Source: an uncultured Lachnospiraceae bacterium (lineage in GTDB: Bacteria > Bacillota > Clostridia > Lachnospirales > Lachnospiraceae). Taken from it: a stretch of DNA of 64,000 nt. Made by a program: the position numbers and the translations under genes. Location: the NCBI GenBank assembly GCA_900315055.1, contig OMXP01000002.1, positions 22,871 to 86,870 of the forward strand, in the 5' to 3' direction. A model generated the notes under the pieces. The model did not search any database, was not told the DNA's origin, and was given only the letters and a program-made list of their open reading frames with translations. Shown here in pieces: positions 52,481-60,750 of the stretch; within the stretch, counting starts at the first letter, position 1; each line of letters begins with the position of its first letter.

Positions 52481-52939
52481 TTATGACTTTTCTTCTTCCC
52501 TGAGTGAGCGCTCTCTTGCTGCGTCCACACGCATTGCGCTGAGTTCCAGTTCCCGGTCACCATTTTCACCGAAGGAAAGTCCCTGTCTGGAACGCTTCCA
52601 GGAGAGTTCCTCGTGGGTCAGCTCACTCAGCTTCCAGGCCGACATACTGCCATATCGGTCCAACACAGCAGAAATCAGTTCTCGGGCATGTTCCGATACC
52701 TGCCCGCTTTCAGAGGAAAATGGCACAGCGTCAGTATGATATTTCGTACGAACGCTTTTCAGGACAGGACCATATTTCCAGCCAAGAAAAGCCTCCTCGA
52801 AAAGAGGCACGTTATCGTACATTAAGGCTTCTCTCTGTGTGAAATACATCAGCTTGTGCATTTTCGTTTCACTCATAGCGCTGTGGAATCGGCCTTCATA
52901 CTGATCGTATAATTCCTTTGCTACGGTTAAAGTTTCCAT
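52481..52939 (-). CDS. Panacea/SocA-like domain protein (putative antitoxin)
   Basis: This 152-residue protein carries the Panacea (DUF4065/SocA-like) pattern: MHKLMYFTQREALMYDNVPLF, FLGWKYGPVLKSV and a late helix LSELTHEELSWKRSR. Panacea domains serve as antitoxins for many unrelated toxins, and SocA is a ClpXP adaptor-like antitoxin. No partner toxin gene is adjacent, so it may be orphaned or act on an unrecognised partner. AAGGAG lies ten bases before ATG 52939, which gives the normal length; an upstream extension to 53059 is unlikely. Confidence 0.75.
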   Translation of the reverse strand: METLTVAKELYDQYEGRFHSAMSETKMHKLMYFTQREALMYDNVPLFEEAFLGWKYGPVLKSVRTKYHTDAVPFSSESGQVSEHARELISAVLDRYGSMSAWKLSELTHEELSWKRSRQGLSFGENGDRELELSAMRVDAARERSLREEEKS

Positions 52940-53059
52940 GCAAGTCACTCCTTCCAAATTGAGTAGAGTACATTCGGGAATCAGTGTGCTGTGCTGGCAA
53001 GCAGAAATAGGGCGGATCCTATCCTGCCATAAACGTGGCTGCAGGACGAATATTGCCAC

Positions 53060-53079
53060 GAATCCGAACAGGACCTGTC
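53060..53079 (+). repeat. 20-bp imperfect direct repeat, left copy
   Basis: GAATCCGAACAGGACCTGTC matches the copy at 53581-53600 at 18 of 20 positions. The two flank the intact toxin-antitoxin locus. Confidence 0.6.
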
Positions 53080-53158
53080 GTCGGAACGACGTATTCGATT
53101 ATCCGGAATAAAAAGATGGAAATCAGCCGTTTTAATGCAACTGGCAGAGCTGCCGGTC

Positions 53159-53186
53159 TTGACAAAATCCGGGAATTCGGTATGAT
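53159..53186 (+). promoter_or_regulatory. antitoxin RNA promoter
   Basis: TTGACA and TATGAT are 16 bases apart, close to consensus, so the RNA should be strongly and constitutively made. Confidence 0.75.
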
Positions 53187-53192
53187 GGAGAT

Positions 53193-53275
53193 ACAAAAAG
53201 GGCACTGCCGATAGACGGTTTGTCCTCAAGTTATGCTAAAAAATAGCCGGCTCGTGGATGTGGCGGCTATTTTTT
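53193..53275 (+). ncRNA. predicted antisense antitoxin RNA of a type I toxin-antitoxin locus
   Basis: The RNA of about 83 nt starts downstream of the strong promoter and ends at the hairpin 53238-53275. It overlaps, in antisense, the last codon and 3' end of the toxin mRNA. It carries CGGTTTGTCCT (53216-53226), whose inverted copy lies at 53430-53440 in the toxin leader. Confidence 0.6.
53238..53275. terminator. shared bidirectional terminator of toxin and antitoxin RNAs
   Basis: AAAAAATAGCCG pairs with CGGCTATTTTTT over 12 bp. The symmetric A and T runs let it end both convergent RNAs; the toxin stop codon TAG lies inside one arm. Confidence 0.85.
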
Positions 53276-53362
53276 ATGCCGCAGATATTCCCAAACGGCA
53301 ATACCTGCACCAATACATGTTATCGTGTATTGAATAAGATTCATCAAATCGAAAACATTCAT
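53267..53362 (-). CDS. 31-residue hydrophobic type I toxin
   Basis: This short frame on the minus strand starts at ATG 53362 with AGGAGG eight bases upstream (53371-53376). It encodes 31 residues beginning MNVFDLMN, with a single hydrophobic helix (LIQYTITCIGAGIAVWEY) and a basic end LRHKK. The size and the helix-plus-basic-tail layout are those of type I toxins such as Fst/Ldr-like peptides, which insert in the membrane. Its leader contains a CAGGAGGGC/GCCCTCCTG hairpin whose CCCTCC strand could also pair with the toxin ribosome site. A second, decayed copy lies 1.1 kb away. I know of no named family match. Confidence 0.65.
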   Translation of the reverse strand: MNVFDLMNLIQYTITCIGAGIAVWEYLRHKK

Positions 53363-53488
53363 TGGGCATCCCTCCTTTCTTCAAAGAAGTCAGGAGGGCT
53401 GTTTTTGCATAATGCCCTCCTGTTTCAGAAGGACAAACCGCCTACCGTTTTATGACAGTACCCCAGACCCTGTTTCCAGGGCGAGTTA

Positions 53489-53517
53489 AATGTATCAGAA
53501 ACGGCGAGAGACGTCAA
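53489..53517 (-). promoter_or_regulatory. toxin mRNA promoter
   Basis: On the minus strand TTGACG (53512-53517) and TACATT (53489-53494) are 17 bases apart. The transcript would begin near 53482, giving a leader of about 120 nt with a CCCTG-GAAA-CAGGG hairpin close to its 5' end. Confidence 0.6.
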
Positions 53518-53580
53518 CACATCTGCACAGTTATGTGTGCTTATAAAATAAAACAGTCTTAAAAACACGAGTATTACGGT

Positions 53581-53600
53581 GAATTCGGACAGGACCTGTC
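53581..53600 (+). repeat. 20-bp imperfect direct repeat, right copy
   Basis: GAATTCGGACAGGACCTGTC is the partner of 53060-53079. It runs into an ACCTGTC/GACAGGT hairpin. Confidence 0.6.
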
Positions 53601-53676
53601 ACAAACGACAGGTTATTTTCCATTCGGCTTCGCATAATCCGTTCTTTCCATTTTCTGCAAAATTTCTTCTTTTCTG

Positions 53677-53706
53677 TTTACAACCCTTTATGATTCATGT
53701 TACGAT
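53677..53706 (+). promoter_or_regulatory. possible promoter of the adhesin gene
   Basis: TTTACA and TACGAT are 18 bases apart, about 170 bases before the adhesin start. Confidence 0.35.
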
Positions 53707-53878
53707 AAGGCCAGCTTTTCATCAGCTCTGAAACCATGACGTATTTCCGGACGCCGTGGAAGGGGCTTCATACCGTTCTTTGCCGGAGCATCTTCCGGCG
53801 ATTCTGCCAATTGCTTTCAACTGAACAGACAGCAAGGATGTTTCTCCTGCAAAGACTCACATTGCAAGGGAGACATGC

Positions 53879-56800
53879 ATGGGAAAACACCACAGAATCA
53901 AACGAATCTATCTTGCTCTGATCCTTATTGCGGCTCTTCTGCTGCCCTGCCTCGCCCTGCAGCGGCCGGCATCGGCTGTCGATGAAGAAACGGTCCGGGA
54001 CGATCCGGCGATTGTCCTGGAAGAGACTGCCGTGCAGGAAGAGACGGTCACGGAAGCTGCTGTCGCAGAATCCGTCAGCACGGAAGCTTCTGTTTTGGAA
54101 TCCGAAACAGCGACAGAGATGACAGGAGAGGGGGAGACTCTGCCTGTGGCAGCTGAGGAAGTGAGTACAGAATCCGCGGCTTCCATGGAACTGCCTTCGG
54201 AAGCGGATGAAACGTCTCTCGAAGAGACGACGGCGGCAGAGGATCCGGAAGAAGGAAAAGCAGGAGCGACGGAAGCTGCTTCTGTCGAGGACTCTGCCCA
54301 TGACTCTGCAGAAGATCCCGCTGAGGAATCTTCGATGGAAACAGCGGAGGCTTCCACGGAGGATAGCACGAAGGCGGATCCTGTGGAGACTTCGCCTGAT
54401 TCTGCTCCGGAATCTCCGTACTGTTTGGTGACGGGTTCCGGGGAGAGTCTTTATGTATCCACATCGGATGCGGAATCCTGGCGTGCGGCGGCGGAAGCAC
54501 TCTGCGGCGGCAGGGTGACCTTCCTGACAGGCCTGTCGATTGAGACAGGAGAGGATCTCCTGCCGGAAGGGACAGCGGAGTTTTCGTTCCCCTTGGCCCC
54601 GGAAGGGACAAAGAGGGTGATTCTTGCCGGTATTTCCGGGAATGCTCTCACGATCCTTTCGGAGGGCGATGAGGGTGCGATCTCGTTTTCCGTTCCGGCA
54701 TCGGCTCTGACGTCGGCACTGCTCTTCGGAGTCGGAGAGAAGGACGATTCTTCTGCGGTAAGCTCTGCCTCATCCGCTTTTGTACTGAAGGGGGACTTTG
54801 ACTTTGGAAGTGTCCGCGTGACCTGTAAGGAAAAGACGGGGGAGGAGCCGGTGCTTTCTGCTTTGGAGCTTCCGGGTGATAGCTTCGATTTTGCCGGTGC
54901 TGGACGGTTCTTTTCTCTTTCCGCGACGGGGGTCTCCGGGATCAGTGAGGTATCTCTTTCACTTTCTTCTCCGCTTCCCTCTGAGGAAGTGATGGCACTT
55001 GACCTGTCAGAGGATCCGCCTGCAGAGCTTGACGGGGCCGGGGCTTTCGGGATCACCTGCTCGATGGATCACCTCGGGATCATCGGGCTTTTGTGCAGAG
55101 AAAACAAGGAGCAGAGCCCTGCTGTTCTTCCGGTATCCTACGGGGTGTACCGGGAAGAGACATTTGAGACGATCCGGCAACTTGATGCTGAGCTTCCCTT
55201 TGCGGTTTCGGGTGAGGTGCCGGAAGGGTATGAGATCCTCTCCTGCGAGATCGTGCGGCAGGATCTGCTGATTCCCCTGGATGCGGATATCGTGACGTCG
55301 GATCTTGTGCAGACGGGGGACAGCCTTCGGGTTTCTCTGAAGGAGAGCGCGGCGCCACTTTCCGTGCTCTACGGAACTCTTGATGAGAGCGGTGTATTTT
55401 CTGCCCTCGATGTGTCCTTTGACGGAGCACAGGGAAACGCAGTGCGGGACATTGAGGGATACCGGTACGTGAAAACACTGGACGACTCCGGGGCGGAGGT
55501 CCTGCCGGTTGTTTCATCTGACCTGTCCGGTACGATCCGCCTGATCTACCGGCCGCTTTCAATGTCTTCCGGCGGGAGCGGAGCACGGGGGCTTTCTTGG
55601 CCGTCAGAGGATCTCGGGGCGGCAACCTATGCGGAAAACGGCGGCACCTTCCGGCATGTGTCTGATGACATGGTTGTATTGCAGGTCACGGGCTCTGATG
55701 CCATGCAGGAGATGACGGACAGGCTCCTTGTCGTCTTCCTCATGGATCTTTCAGTGGATGAGGGTACTCTTTCTGCAGAGAAGGCGGGGATCCGGTCTGT
55801 TCTGGACTCTCTTCCTTCGGATACCCTGTGTGAGGTTGTCGGTTTCGGAAGCCTTGCAACGAGGATCACCAAAAGCCCTGTGGACATCGGGACCTGCCGC
55901 ACTGTCGTCGAGGCGCAGAGCGGCATCGCGGGGGAGTCCAACTGGGAGGATGCGCTGTTTACTGCCGGGGAGATCCCGGCGATGCAGGACCGTCGCTGCG
56001 TGCTGGTTCTTGGCACCTGCAGGAAACCGGGGGTCCGGAGTTCAAGATCCGGATCCTTTGCAGATGATGGCTGCTTTACTCTGTCCTGCCCGGTCTTCGG
56101 GAACGGATCTTCGGACGAGAGCAGTGTCTCTGCCTGCCTGCAGGCGGCATCCTCTGCTGCGGAACAGGTAAAATCCTCCGGCAAGGACCTCATGGTGCTG
56201 GATCTTGGAGCGGGGGAGGCGGCTTCTTCCCTGTCTTCGGGCGATCTGCCGGATCTTTCCTCGAGGAAGGCAAGTCTTGGCTATGCGGCGGTGACCTTTA
56301 CGGATCCCGTTGCGTCCGGAAAGCTGTTTGATCAGAGCACCGGCTTTACCTATGAGAAGGTCAGAAACGGGATCACGTATCCGGGCAGCGTGCAGGACGG
56401 AAGAGTTTCCTTTGCGGACGGCGGGGACACGGTCAGTGCGGCGGTCCTTGATGACACGCAGAACGCGGTCATCTGGGATCTCGGGGCAACGTATCAGGTG
56501 CCGGACGGGGTGAGCTATCGCCTGACCTACCGGGTCGTTCAAAGGCCTGCGGCAAGGCGTCTGCTGGCGGCAGCTTCGTCAACCTCTTCTGTTTCAACCC
56601 TGTCGTATACGCCAAGTGCGAAGGACACCTCCGGTGTGCAGCTGTACGGGAGCGCCAGGGTCCTGAAGGCAGGCAGCGGATCGGATACGGGATCGTCCAC
56701 CACGGGAGATCTGTACGGGAGAAAAATCTGGACCATGCAGCCGGGCGACAGCGTACCCACCGATGCAGTGACAGCCCATGTGGAAGGGCGTCTCATCAGG

Positions 56801-58174
56801 GACGGGAAGACCAGCCCGGATCGGAATACCGTGTCCCTTCCCCTGAACACCACGGTTTCCTGCAACCTCAGCAGCGGATCGAGAGTCGGAACAGTTACTG
56901 TAACGTCCCTTCAGAAGGGATCGGATCATGCCTATGCAGCCAGTGCCAGCAGCCTGTGTACGGAATACTATCTGGTGGAAGAAACGGTTCCCTCTCCCTG
57001 GAGACTGGACGATTTTGTCGCAAGTTCCACGTACGTGATGCCGGTTGAAATCCGGTATCAGGGAAAGGTCCTGACAACCGGATATCTGCACCGGGTAAGC
57101 AGCGTCGGCTCGGACTATGATATCGTAGATTACTACAGGCTCGGCACGAACTACTACCGGTTTGACGAGGAGGGTCTCATCACACTGACCAATACGCAGA
57201 AGGCGCTGACCTCTGCCGTGATCGAAAAGAAACTGGACTCTTCCGGCCCGCCGTCTGTCACAGGTCAGACCTTTCCCTTCCGGATTGAGATCCAGAAAGC
57301 AGCGGGAACCGCGGAACTGACGGTTCAGAAGGGAACGGTTTCGGATGTCACCCTGAAGGGAGCCGGACAGGAACCCTCAGACGGTGTCTATGCGATTCCT
57401 CTTGCGGGGACAACGATCGTCACGCTCAGGATGACGGCGGGTACTGCCATCCGGCTGGAGAGACTTCCTGTCGATTGCAAGATCCAGGTGGAGGAGGAAA
57501 CCACAGATGGTTATCAGCTGGTATCGGCCAGGCTGAAAAGCGGCACAAAGAGCGGAAAGTATGGTCAGAATTACGTGAAGCTGTCATCAAAGGCCGCCTA
57601 TACCTTTACGTTTACGAACATCCGGACAAAAACGGACCTTTCTCTGTACAAGGTCAGTGATTCACTGCCGAAGGGCGCGAACACGGCTGCAGCCCTCCGG
57701 GGGTATCTCCTTGACGGGGCGGTGTTTCGGCTGAAACGGGTGAATTCGGATGGATCGACTGAGGTGGTTCTGGAGAACATCCCGGTTTCTGCGAACCTGA
57801 ATTCTCCGACGGTTCTGAAGGAGCTGGACGTTTCGGCAACGTACTGCCTGGAGGAAACGAAAGCCCCGGAGGGGCATGTGATTCTGCAGAAGGAGACGTA
57901 CTTTACGCTCGGGAAAGACGGAAAGGTGACGATCCTGGATCACTCGCTGCCGTATGCAAAAAGCCTCGGATACGGGCTCTGTATCGTCAACCCTGCCGGA
58001 GAGGAGCTGCCTGCTGCCGGAGGAAGCGGGCGCCTGCCGTTCCGGGCTGCGGGAGGAGGCATCACAGCGCTTGCGGCGGTGCTGTTTGTCCGCGGAAGGA
58101 GGCGGAAAAGGGGAAAGAAGAGGAACGGTGAAAAGAACGGGGTTAAAATGCTGAAAAATTGTAAGCATGCCTGA
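53879..58174 (+). CDS. large Cna-B/SpaA-type cell-surface adhesin with sortase-like tail
   Basis: This 1431-residue secreted protein has a signal peptide (about 1-34). A low-complexity Glu/Ser/Ala/Thr stalk follows (about 37-185), then beta-rich domains. A von Willebrand A-like segment begins near residue 611 (LLVVFLMDLSVDEG). C-terminal Cna-B/SpaA-like domains lie from about 1130 to 1370, including VFRLKRVNSDGS and YCLEETKAPEGH with the Glu typical of isopeptide-bonded domains. The end has LPAAG (1377-1381), a short hydrophobic stretch and a long basic tail, a non-canonical sorting signal. AAGGGAG precedes the ATG. It lies in the block that splits the purine cluster, and no sortase gene is nearby. 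Confidence 0.82.
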   Translation: MGKHHRIKRIYLALILIAALLLPCLALQRPASAVDEETVRDDPAIVLEETAVQEETVTEAAVAESVSTEASVLESETATEMTGEGETLPVAAEEVSTESAASMELPSEADETSLEETTAAEDPEEGKAGATEAASVEDSAHDSAEDPAEESSMETAEASTEDSTKADPVETSPDSAPESPYCLVTGSGESLYVSTSDAESWRAAAEALCGGRVTFLTGLSIETGEDLLPEGTAEFSFPLAPEGTKRVILAGISGNALTILSEGDEGAISFSVPASALTSALLFGVGEKDDSSAVSSASSAFVLKGDFDFGSVRVTCKEKTGEEPVLSALELPGDSFDFAGAGRFFSLSATGVSGISEVSLSLSSPLPSEEVMALDLSEDPPAELDGAGAFGITCSMDHLGIIGLLCRENKEQSPAVLPVSYGVYREETFETIRQLDAELPFAVSGEVPEGYEILSCEIVRQDLLIPLDADIVTSDLVQTGDSLRVSLKESAAPLSVLYGTLDESGVFSALDVSFDGAQGNAVRDIEGYRYVKTLDDSGAEVLPVVSSDLSGTIRLIYRPLSMSSGGSGARGLSWPSEDLGAATYAENGGTFRHVSDDMVVLQVTGSDAMQEMTDRLLVVFLMDLSVDEGTLSAEKAGIRSVLDSLPSDTLCEVVGFGSLATRITKSPVDIGTCRTVVEAQSGIAGESNWEDALFTAGEIPAMQDRRCVLVLGTCRKPGVRSSRSGSFADDGCFTLSCPVFGNGSSDESSVSACLQAASSAAEQVKSSGKDLMVLDLGAGEAASSLSSGDLPDLSSRKASLGYAAVTFTDPVASGKLFDQSTGFTYEKVRNGITYPGSVQDGRVSFADGGDTVSAAVLDDTQNAVIWDLGATYQVPDGVSYRLTYRVVQRPAARRLLAAASSTSSVSTLSYTPSAKDTSGVQLYGSARVLKAGSGSDTGSSTTGDLYGRKIWTMQPGDSVPTDAVTAHVEGRLIRDGKTSPDRNTVSLPLNTTVSCNLSSGSRVGTVTVTSLQKGSDHAYAASASSLCTEYYLVEETVPSPWRLDDFVASSTYVMPVEIRYQGKVLTTGYLHRVSSVGSDYDIVDYYRLGTNYYRFDEEGLITLTNTQKALTSAVIEKKLDSSGPPSVTGQTFPFRIEIQKAAGTAELTVQKGTVSDVTLKGAGQEPSDGVYAIPLAGTTIVTLRMTAGTAIRLERLPVDCKIQVEEETTDGYQLVSARLKSGTKSGKYGQNYVKLSSKAAYTFTFTNIRTKTDLSLYKVSDSLPKGANTAAALRGYLLDGAVFRLKRVNSDGSTEVVLENIPVSANLNSPTVLKELDVSATYCLEETKAPEGHVILQKETYFTLGKDGKVTILDHSLPYAKSLGYGLCIVNPAGEELPAAGGSGRLPFRAAGGGITALAAVLFVRGRRRKRGKKRNGEKNGVKMLKNCKHA

Positions 58175-58182
58175 AAGTGTGA

Positions 58183-58210
58183 TTGACTTTGCACTGCCAC
58201 CTGATAGAAT
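58183..58210 (+). promoter_or_regulatory. promoter of the ygeY-ygeW-carbamate kinase operon
   Basis: TTGACT and TAGAAT are 16 bases apart and end 27 bases before the ygeY start, giving this half of the split cluster its own expression. Confidence 0.7.
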
Positions 58211-58237
58211 GAAATCAGGTCTGAAAGGAGGCACGCT

Positions 58238-59554
58238 ATGGATTTTAATGCAATCAGAGAACAGGCAGCCAAATATGAGCCGGATATGGTGGCATTTCTT
58301 CGCGAGATGATTGCCATCCCCAGCGAGAGCTGTGAGGAAGACGGTGTCATTCACCGCATCGAGAAGGAGATGAAGAAGGTCGGCTTCGATGAGGTGAAGA
58401 TCGACGGTATGGGCAACTGCATCGGCTACATGGGCCAGGGGGATCGCATCATCGCCTTCGACGGACACAGCGATACCGTCGGCATCGGCGACCGCGGCAA
58501 CTGGAAGTTCGATCCCTATAAGGGATATGAGAACGATGTCGAGATCGGCGGGCGCGGCGGCTCCGATCAGGAGGGCGGCATTGCCTCTGCCGTCTACGGC
58601 GCAAGGATCATGAAGGACCTCGGGCTGATTCCGGAGGGATATAAGATCATGGTCACCGCCACGGTCCAGGAAGAGGACTGCGACGGCCTGTGCTGGCAGT
58701 ACATTCACAATGAAGAGCATGTGACGCCGGAGTTCGTGGTCTCCACCGAGCCCACGGACGGCGGCATCTACCGCGGCCACAGAGGACGCATGGAGATCCG
58801 CGTCGACATGCACGGCATCTCCTGCCACGGCTCCGCACCGGAGCGCGGCGACAACGCGATCATCAAGATGGCCGAGGTCATCGAGAACGTCCGCGACCTG
58901 AATGAGAACGATGATGCGGACGGGAACGAGATCAAGGGTCTCGTGAAGATGCTCAACCCCAGGTACAACCCGGACCACTATGAGGACGCAAGGTTCCTCG
59001 GCCGCGGCACCTGCACGATCTCGGAGATCTTCTACACCTCTCCGTCCCGCTGCGCGGTGGCGGACGGCTGCTCGATCTCGATCGACCGCCGCATGACGGC
59101 CGGCGAGACCTTCGAGTCCTGCCTCGAGGAGATCCGGAACCTTCCCGCCTGCAGAAAGTATGCAAAGGATGTGAAGGTGTCGATGTACACCTATGAGCGC
59201 CCGTCCTGGACGGGACTTGTCTATCCCACCGAGTGCTACTTCCCGACGTGGATCAACAAGGAGAGCGCACCGCACGTGCAGGCTCTCGTGAAGGCACACG
59301 AGGGACTCTTCGGCAAGGAGAGAATCGGCGCACCGGAGGCCATGGACAAGCGGCAGCGCCCGCTCGTCGACAAGTGGACGTTCTCCACGAACTGCGTCTC
59401 GATTCAGGGACGCTTCGGCATCCCGTGCGTGGGCTTCGGACCCGGCGCGGAGAGCCAGGCGCATGCGCCGAATGAGATCACGTACAAACAGGATCTGAAG
59501 ACCTGCGCTGCTCTCTATGCCGCAGTGCCGATGCTTTATGTGGAGGAGAAATAA
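58238..59554 (+). CDS. ygeY: YgeY-family M20 hydrolase
   Basis: This 438-residue zinc peptidase-like enzyme has [22 protein letters not shown] (bridging Asp), TVQEEDCDG (catalytic and metal Glu) and [11 protein letters not shown] (C-terminal His), the M20 layout. YgeY occurs with ygeX and ygeW in selenium- and urate-linked clusters and is thought to hydrolyse an N-carbamoyl or N-acyl diamino acid, releasing diaminopropionate. AAAGGAGG lies ahead of the ATG. Strong codon bias to C-ending codons suggests high expression. The next gene begins two bases after the stop. Confidence 0.95.
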   Translation: MDFNAIREQAAKYEPDMVAFLREMIAIPSESCEEDGVIHRIEKEMKKVGFDEVKIDGMGNCIGYMGQGDRIIAFDGHSDTVGIGDRGNWKFDPYKGYENDVEIGGRGGSDQEGGIASAVYGARIMKDLGLIPEGYKIMVTATVQEEDCDGLCWQYIHNEEHVTPEFVVSTEPTDGGIYRGHRGRMEIRVDMHGISCHGSAPERGDNAIIKMAEVIENVRDLNENDDADGNEIKGLVKMLNPRYNPDHYEDARFLGRGTCTISEIFYTSPSRCAVADGCSISIDRRMTAGETFESCLEEIRNLPACRKYAKDVKVSMYTYERPSWTGLVYPTECYFPTWINKESAPHVQALVKAHEGLFGKERIGAPEAMDKRQRPLVDKWTFSTNCVSIQGRFGIPCVGFGPGAESQAHAPNEITYKQDLKTCAALYAAVPMLYVEEK

Positions 59555-59555
59555 C

Positions 59556-60749
59556 ATGTCAAAAGCTGTTGAACTTGCAAAGGAACTTGCCGGACTTGAT
59601 TTCTCGAAGATGTATGAGAATGACTTCTACTGGACCTGGGACAAGACCGACGAGGAGTTGAAGAGTGTCTTTCTTGTCGCAGACGCGCTGCGCGATCTTC
59701 GGGAGCGCAACAAGTCCTGCCGCGTGTTCGATTCGGGCCTTGGCATCTCGATCTTCCGCGACAACTCCACGAGAACCCGTTTCTCGTTTGCTTCCGCCTG
59801 CAACCTGTTAGGTCTTGCAGTCCAGGACCTCGATGAGAAGAAGAGTCAGATCGCCCACGGCGAGACGGTCCGTGAGACCGCCAACATGGTCTCCTTCATG
59901 GCCGATGTCATCGGTATCCGCGATGACATGTACATCGGCGAGGGCCACAAGTATCAGAAGACCTTCATGGATGCGGTGACGAAGGGACATGAGGACGGGA
60001 TCCTCGAGCAGAAGCCGACCCTTGTGAACCTCCAGTGCGACGTCGATCACCCGACACAGGTGATGGCGGACATGGCATCGCTGATCCACTTCTTCGGCGG
60101 CGTCGAGAACCTGCGCGGCAAGAAGATCGCCATGACCTGGGCCTACAGCCCGAGCTACGGCAAGCCGCTCTCCGTGCCGCAGGGTGTCATCGGTCTGTTC
60201 ACACGCTTTGGCATGAACGTCGTTCTGGCACATCCGGAAGGATATGATGTGATGAGCGATGTCGAGGACATCGCAAAAAAGAACGCACAGGTATCCGGCG
60301 GCTCATTCACGAAGGTGAACTCCATGGAAGAGGCCTTTGCCGATGCGGATATCGTGTATCCGAAGAGCTGGGCTCCGTATGCAGCCATGGAGAAGAGAAC
60401 GAAGCTCTATCAGGCAGGCGATCAGGCGGGCATCGATGCGCTCGAGAAGGAGCTTCTTGCGAACAACGCGAAGTTCAAGAACTGGTCCTGCACCGAAGAG
60501 ATGATGTCCAGAACAAAGAACGGCAAGGCCCTGTACATGCACTGCCTGCCGGCGGACATCACGGGCCTTTCCTGCAAAGAGGGTGAGGTCGACAACTCCG
60601 TGTTCTCCAGATACATGGATCCGCTCTATAAGGAGGCGTCCTACAAGCCGTACATCATCGCCGCGATGATCTTCCTTGCAAAGGTGAAGGATCCGGTCGC
60701 AGCGCTCAATGCCCTCGATGCCGGTGCAGCGGCACGCAAGAAGTTCTGA
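59556..60749 (+). CDS. ygeW: YgeW-type carbamoyltransferase
   Basis: This 397-residue protein belongs to the aspartate/ornithine carbamoyltransferase family. FRDNSTRTRFSFASA holds the STRTR carbamoyl-phosphate motif and ALYMHCLPAD the HCLP motif. YgeW enzymes do not use the usual substrates. In ureide pathways such an enzyme phosphorolyses a carbamoyl compound to give carbamoyl phosphate. GGAGG lies ahead of ATG 59556. It is flanked directly by ygeY and carbamate kinase, which fits production of carbamoyl phosphate for ATP. Confidence 0.94.
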   Translation: MSKAVELAKELAGLDFSKMYENDFYWTWDKTDEELKSVFLVADALRDLRERNKSCRVFDSGLGISIFRDNSTRTRFSFASACNLLGLAVQDLDEKKSQIAHGETVRETANMVSFMADVIGIRDDMYIGEGHKYQKTFMDAVTKGHEDGILEQKPTLVNLQCDVDHPTQVMADMASLIHFFGGVENLRGKKIAMTWAYSPSYGKPLSVPQGVIGLFTRFGMNVVLAHPEGYDVMSDVEDIAKKNAQVSGGSFTKVNSMEEAFADADIVYPKSWAPYAAMEKRTKLYQAGDQAGIDALEKELLANNAKFKNWSCTEEMMSRTKNGKALYMHCLPADITGLSCKEGEVDNSVFSRYMDPLYKEASYKPYIIAAMIFLAKVKDPVAALNALDAGAAARKKF

Positions 60750-60750
60750 G

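Noticed and set aside
53060..53600. Insertion sequence ends
   Set aside because: The repeats are direct, no transposase frame lies between them, and no target duplication was seen.
57662..59557. Long open frame on the minus strand spanning the adhesin end and ygeY
   Set aside because: It crosses a promoter and two unrelated genes and has no domain signal.
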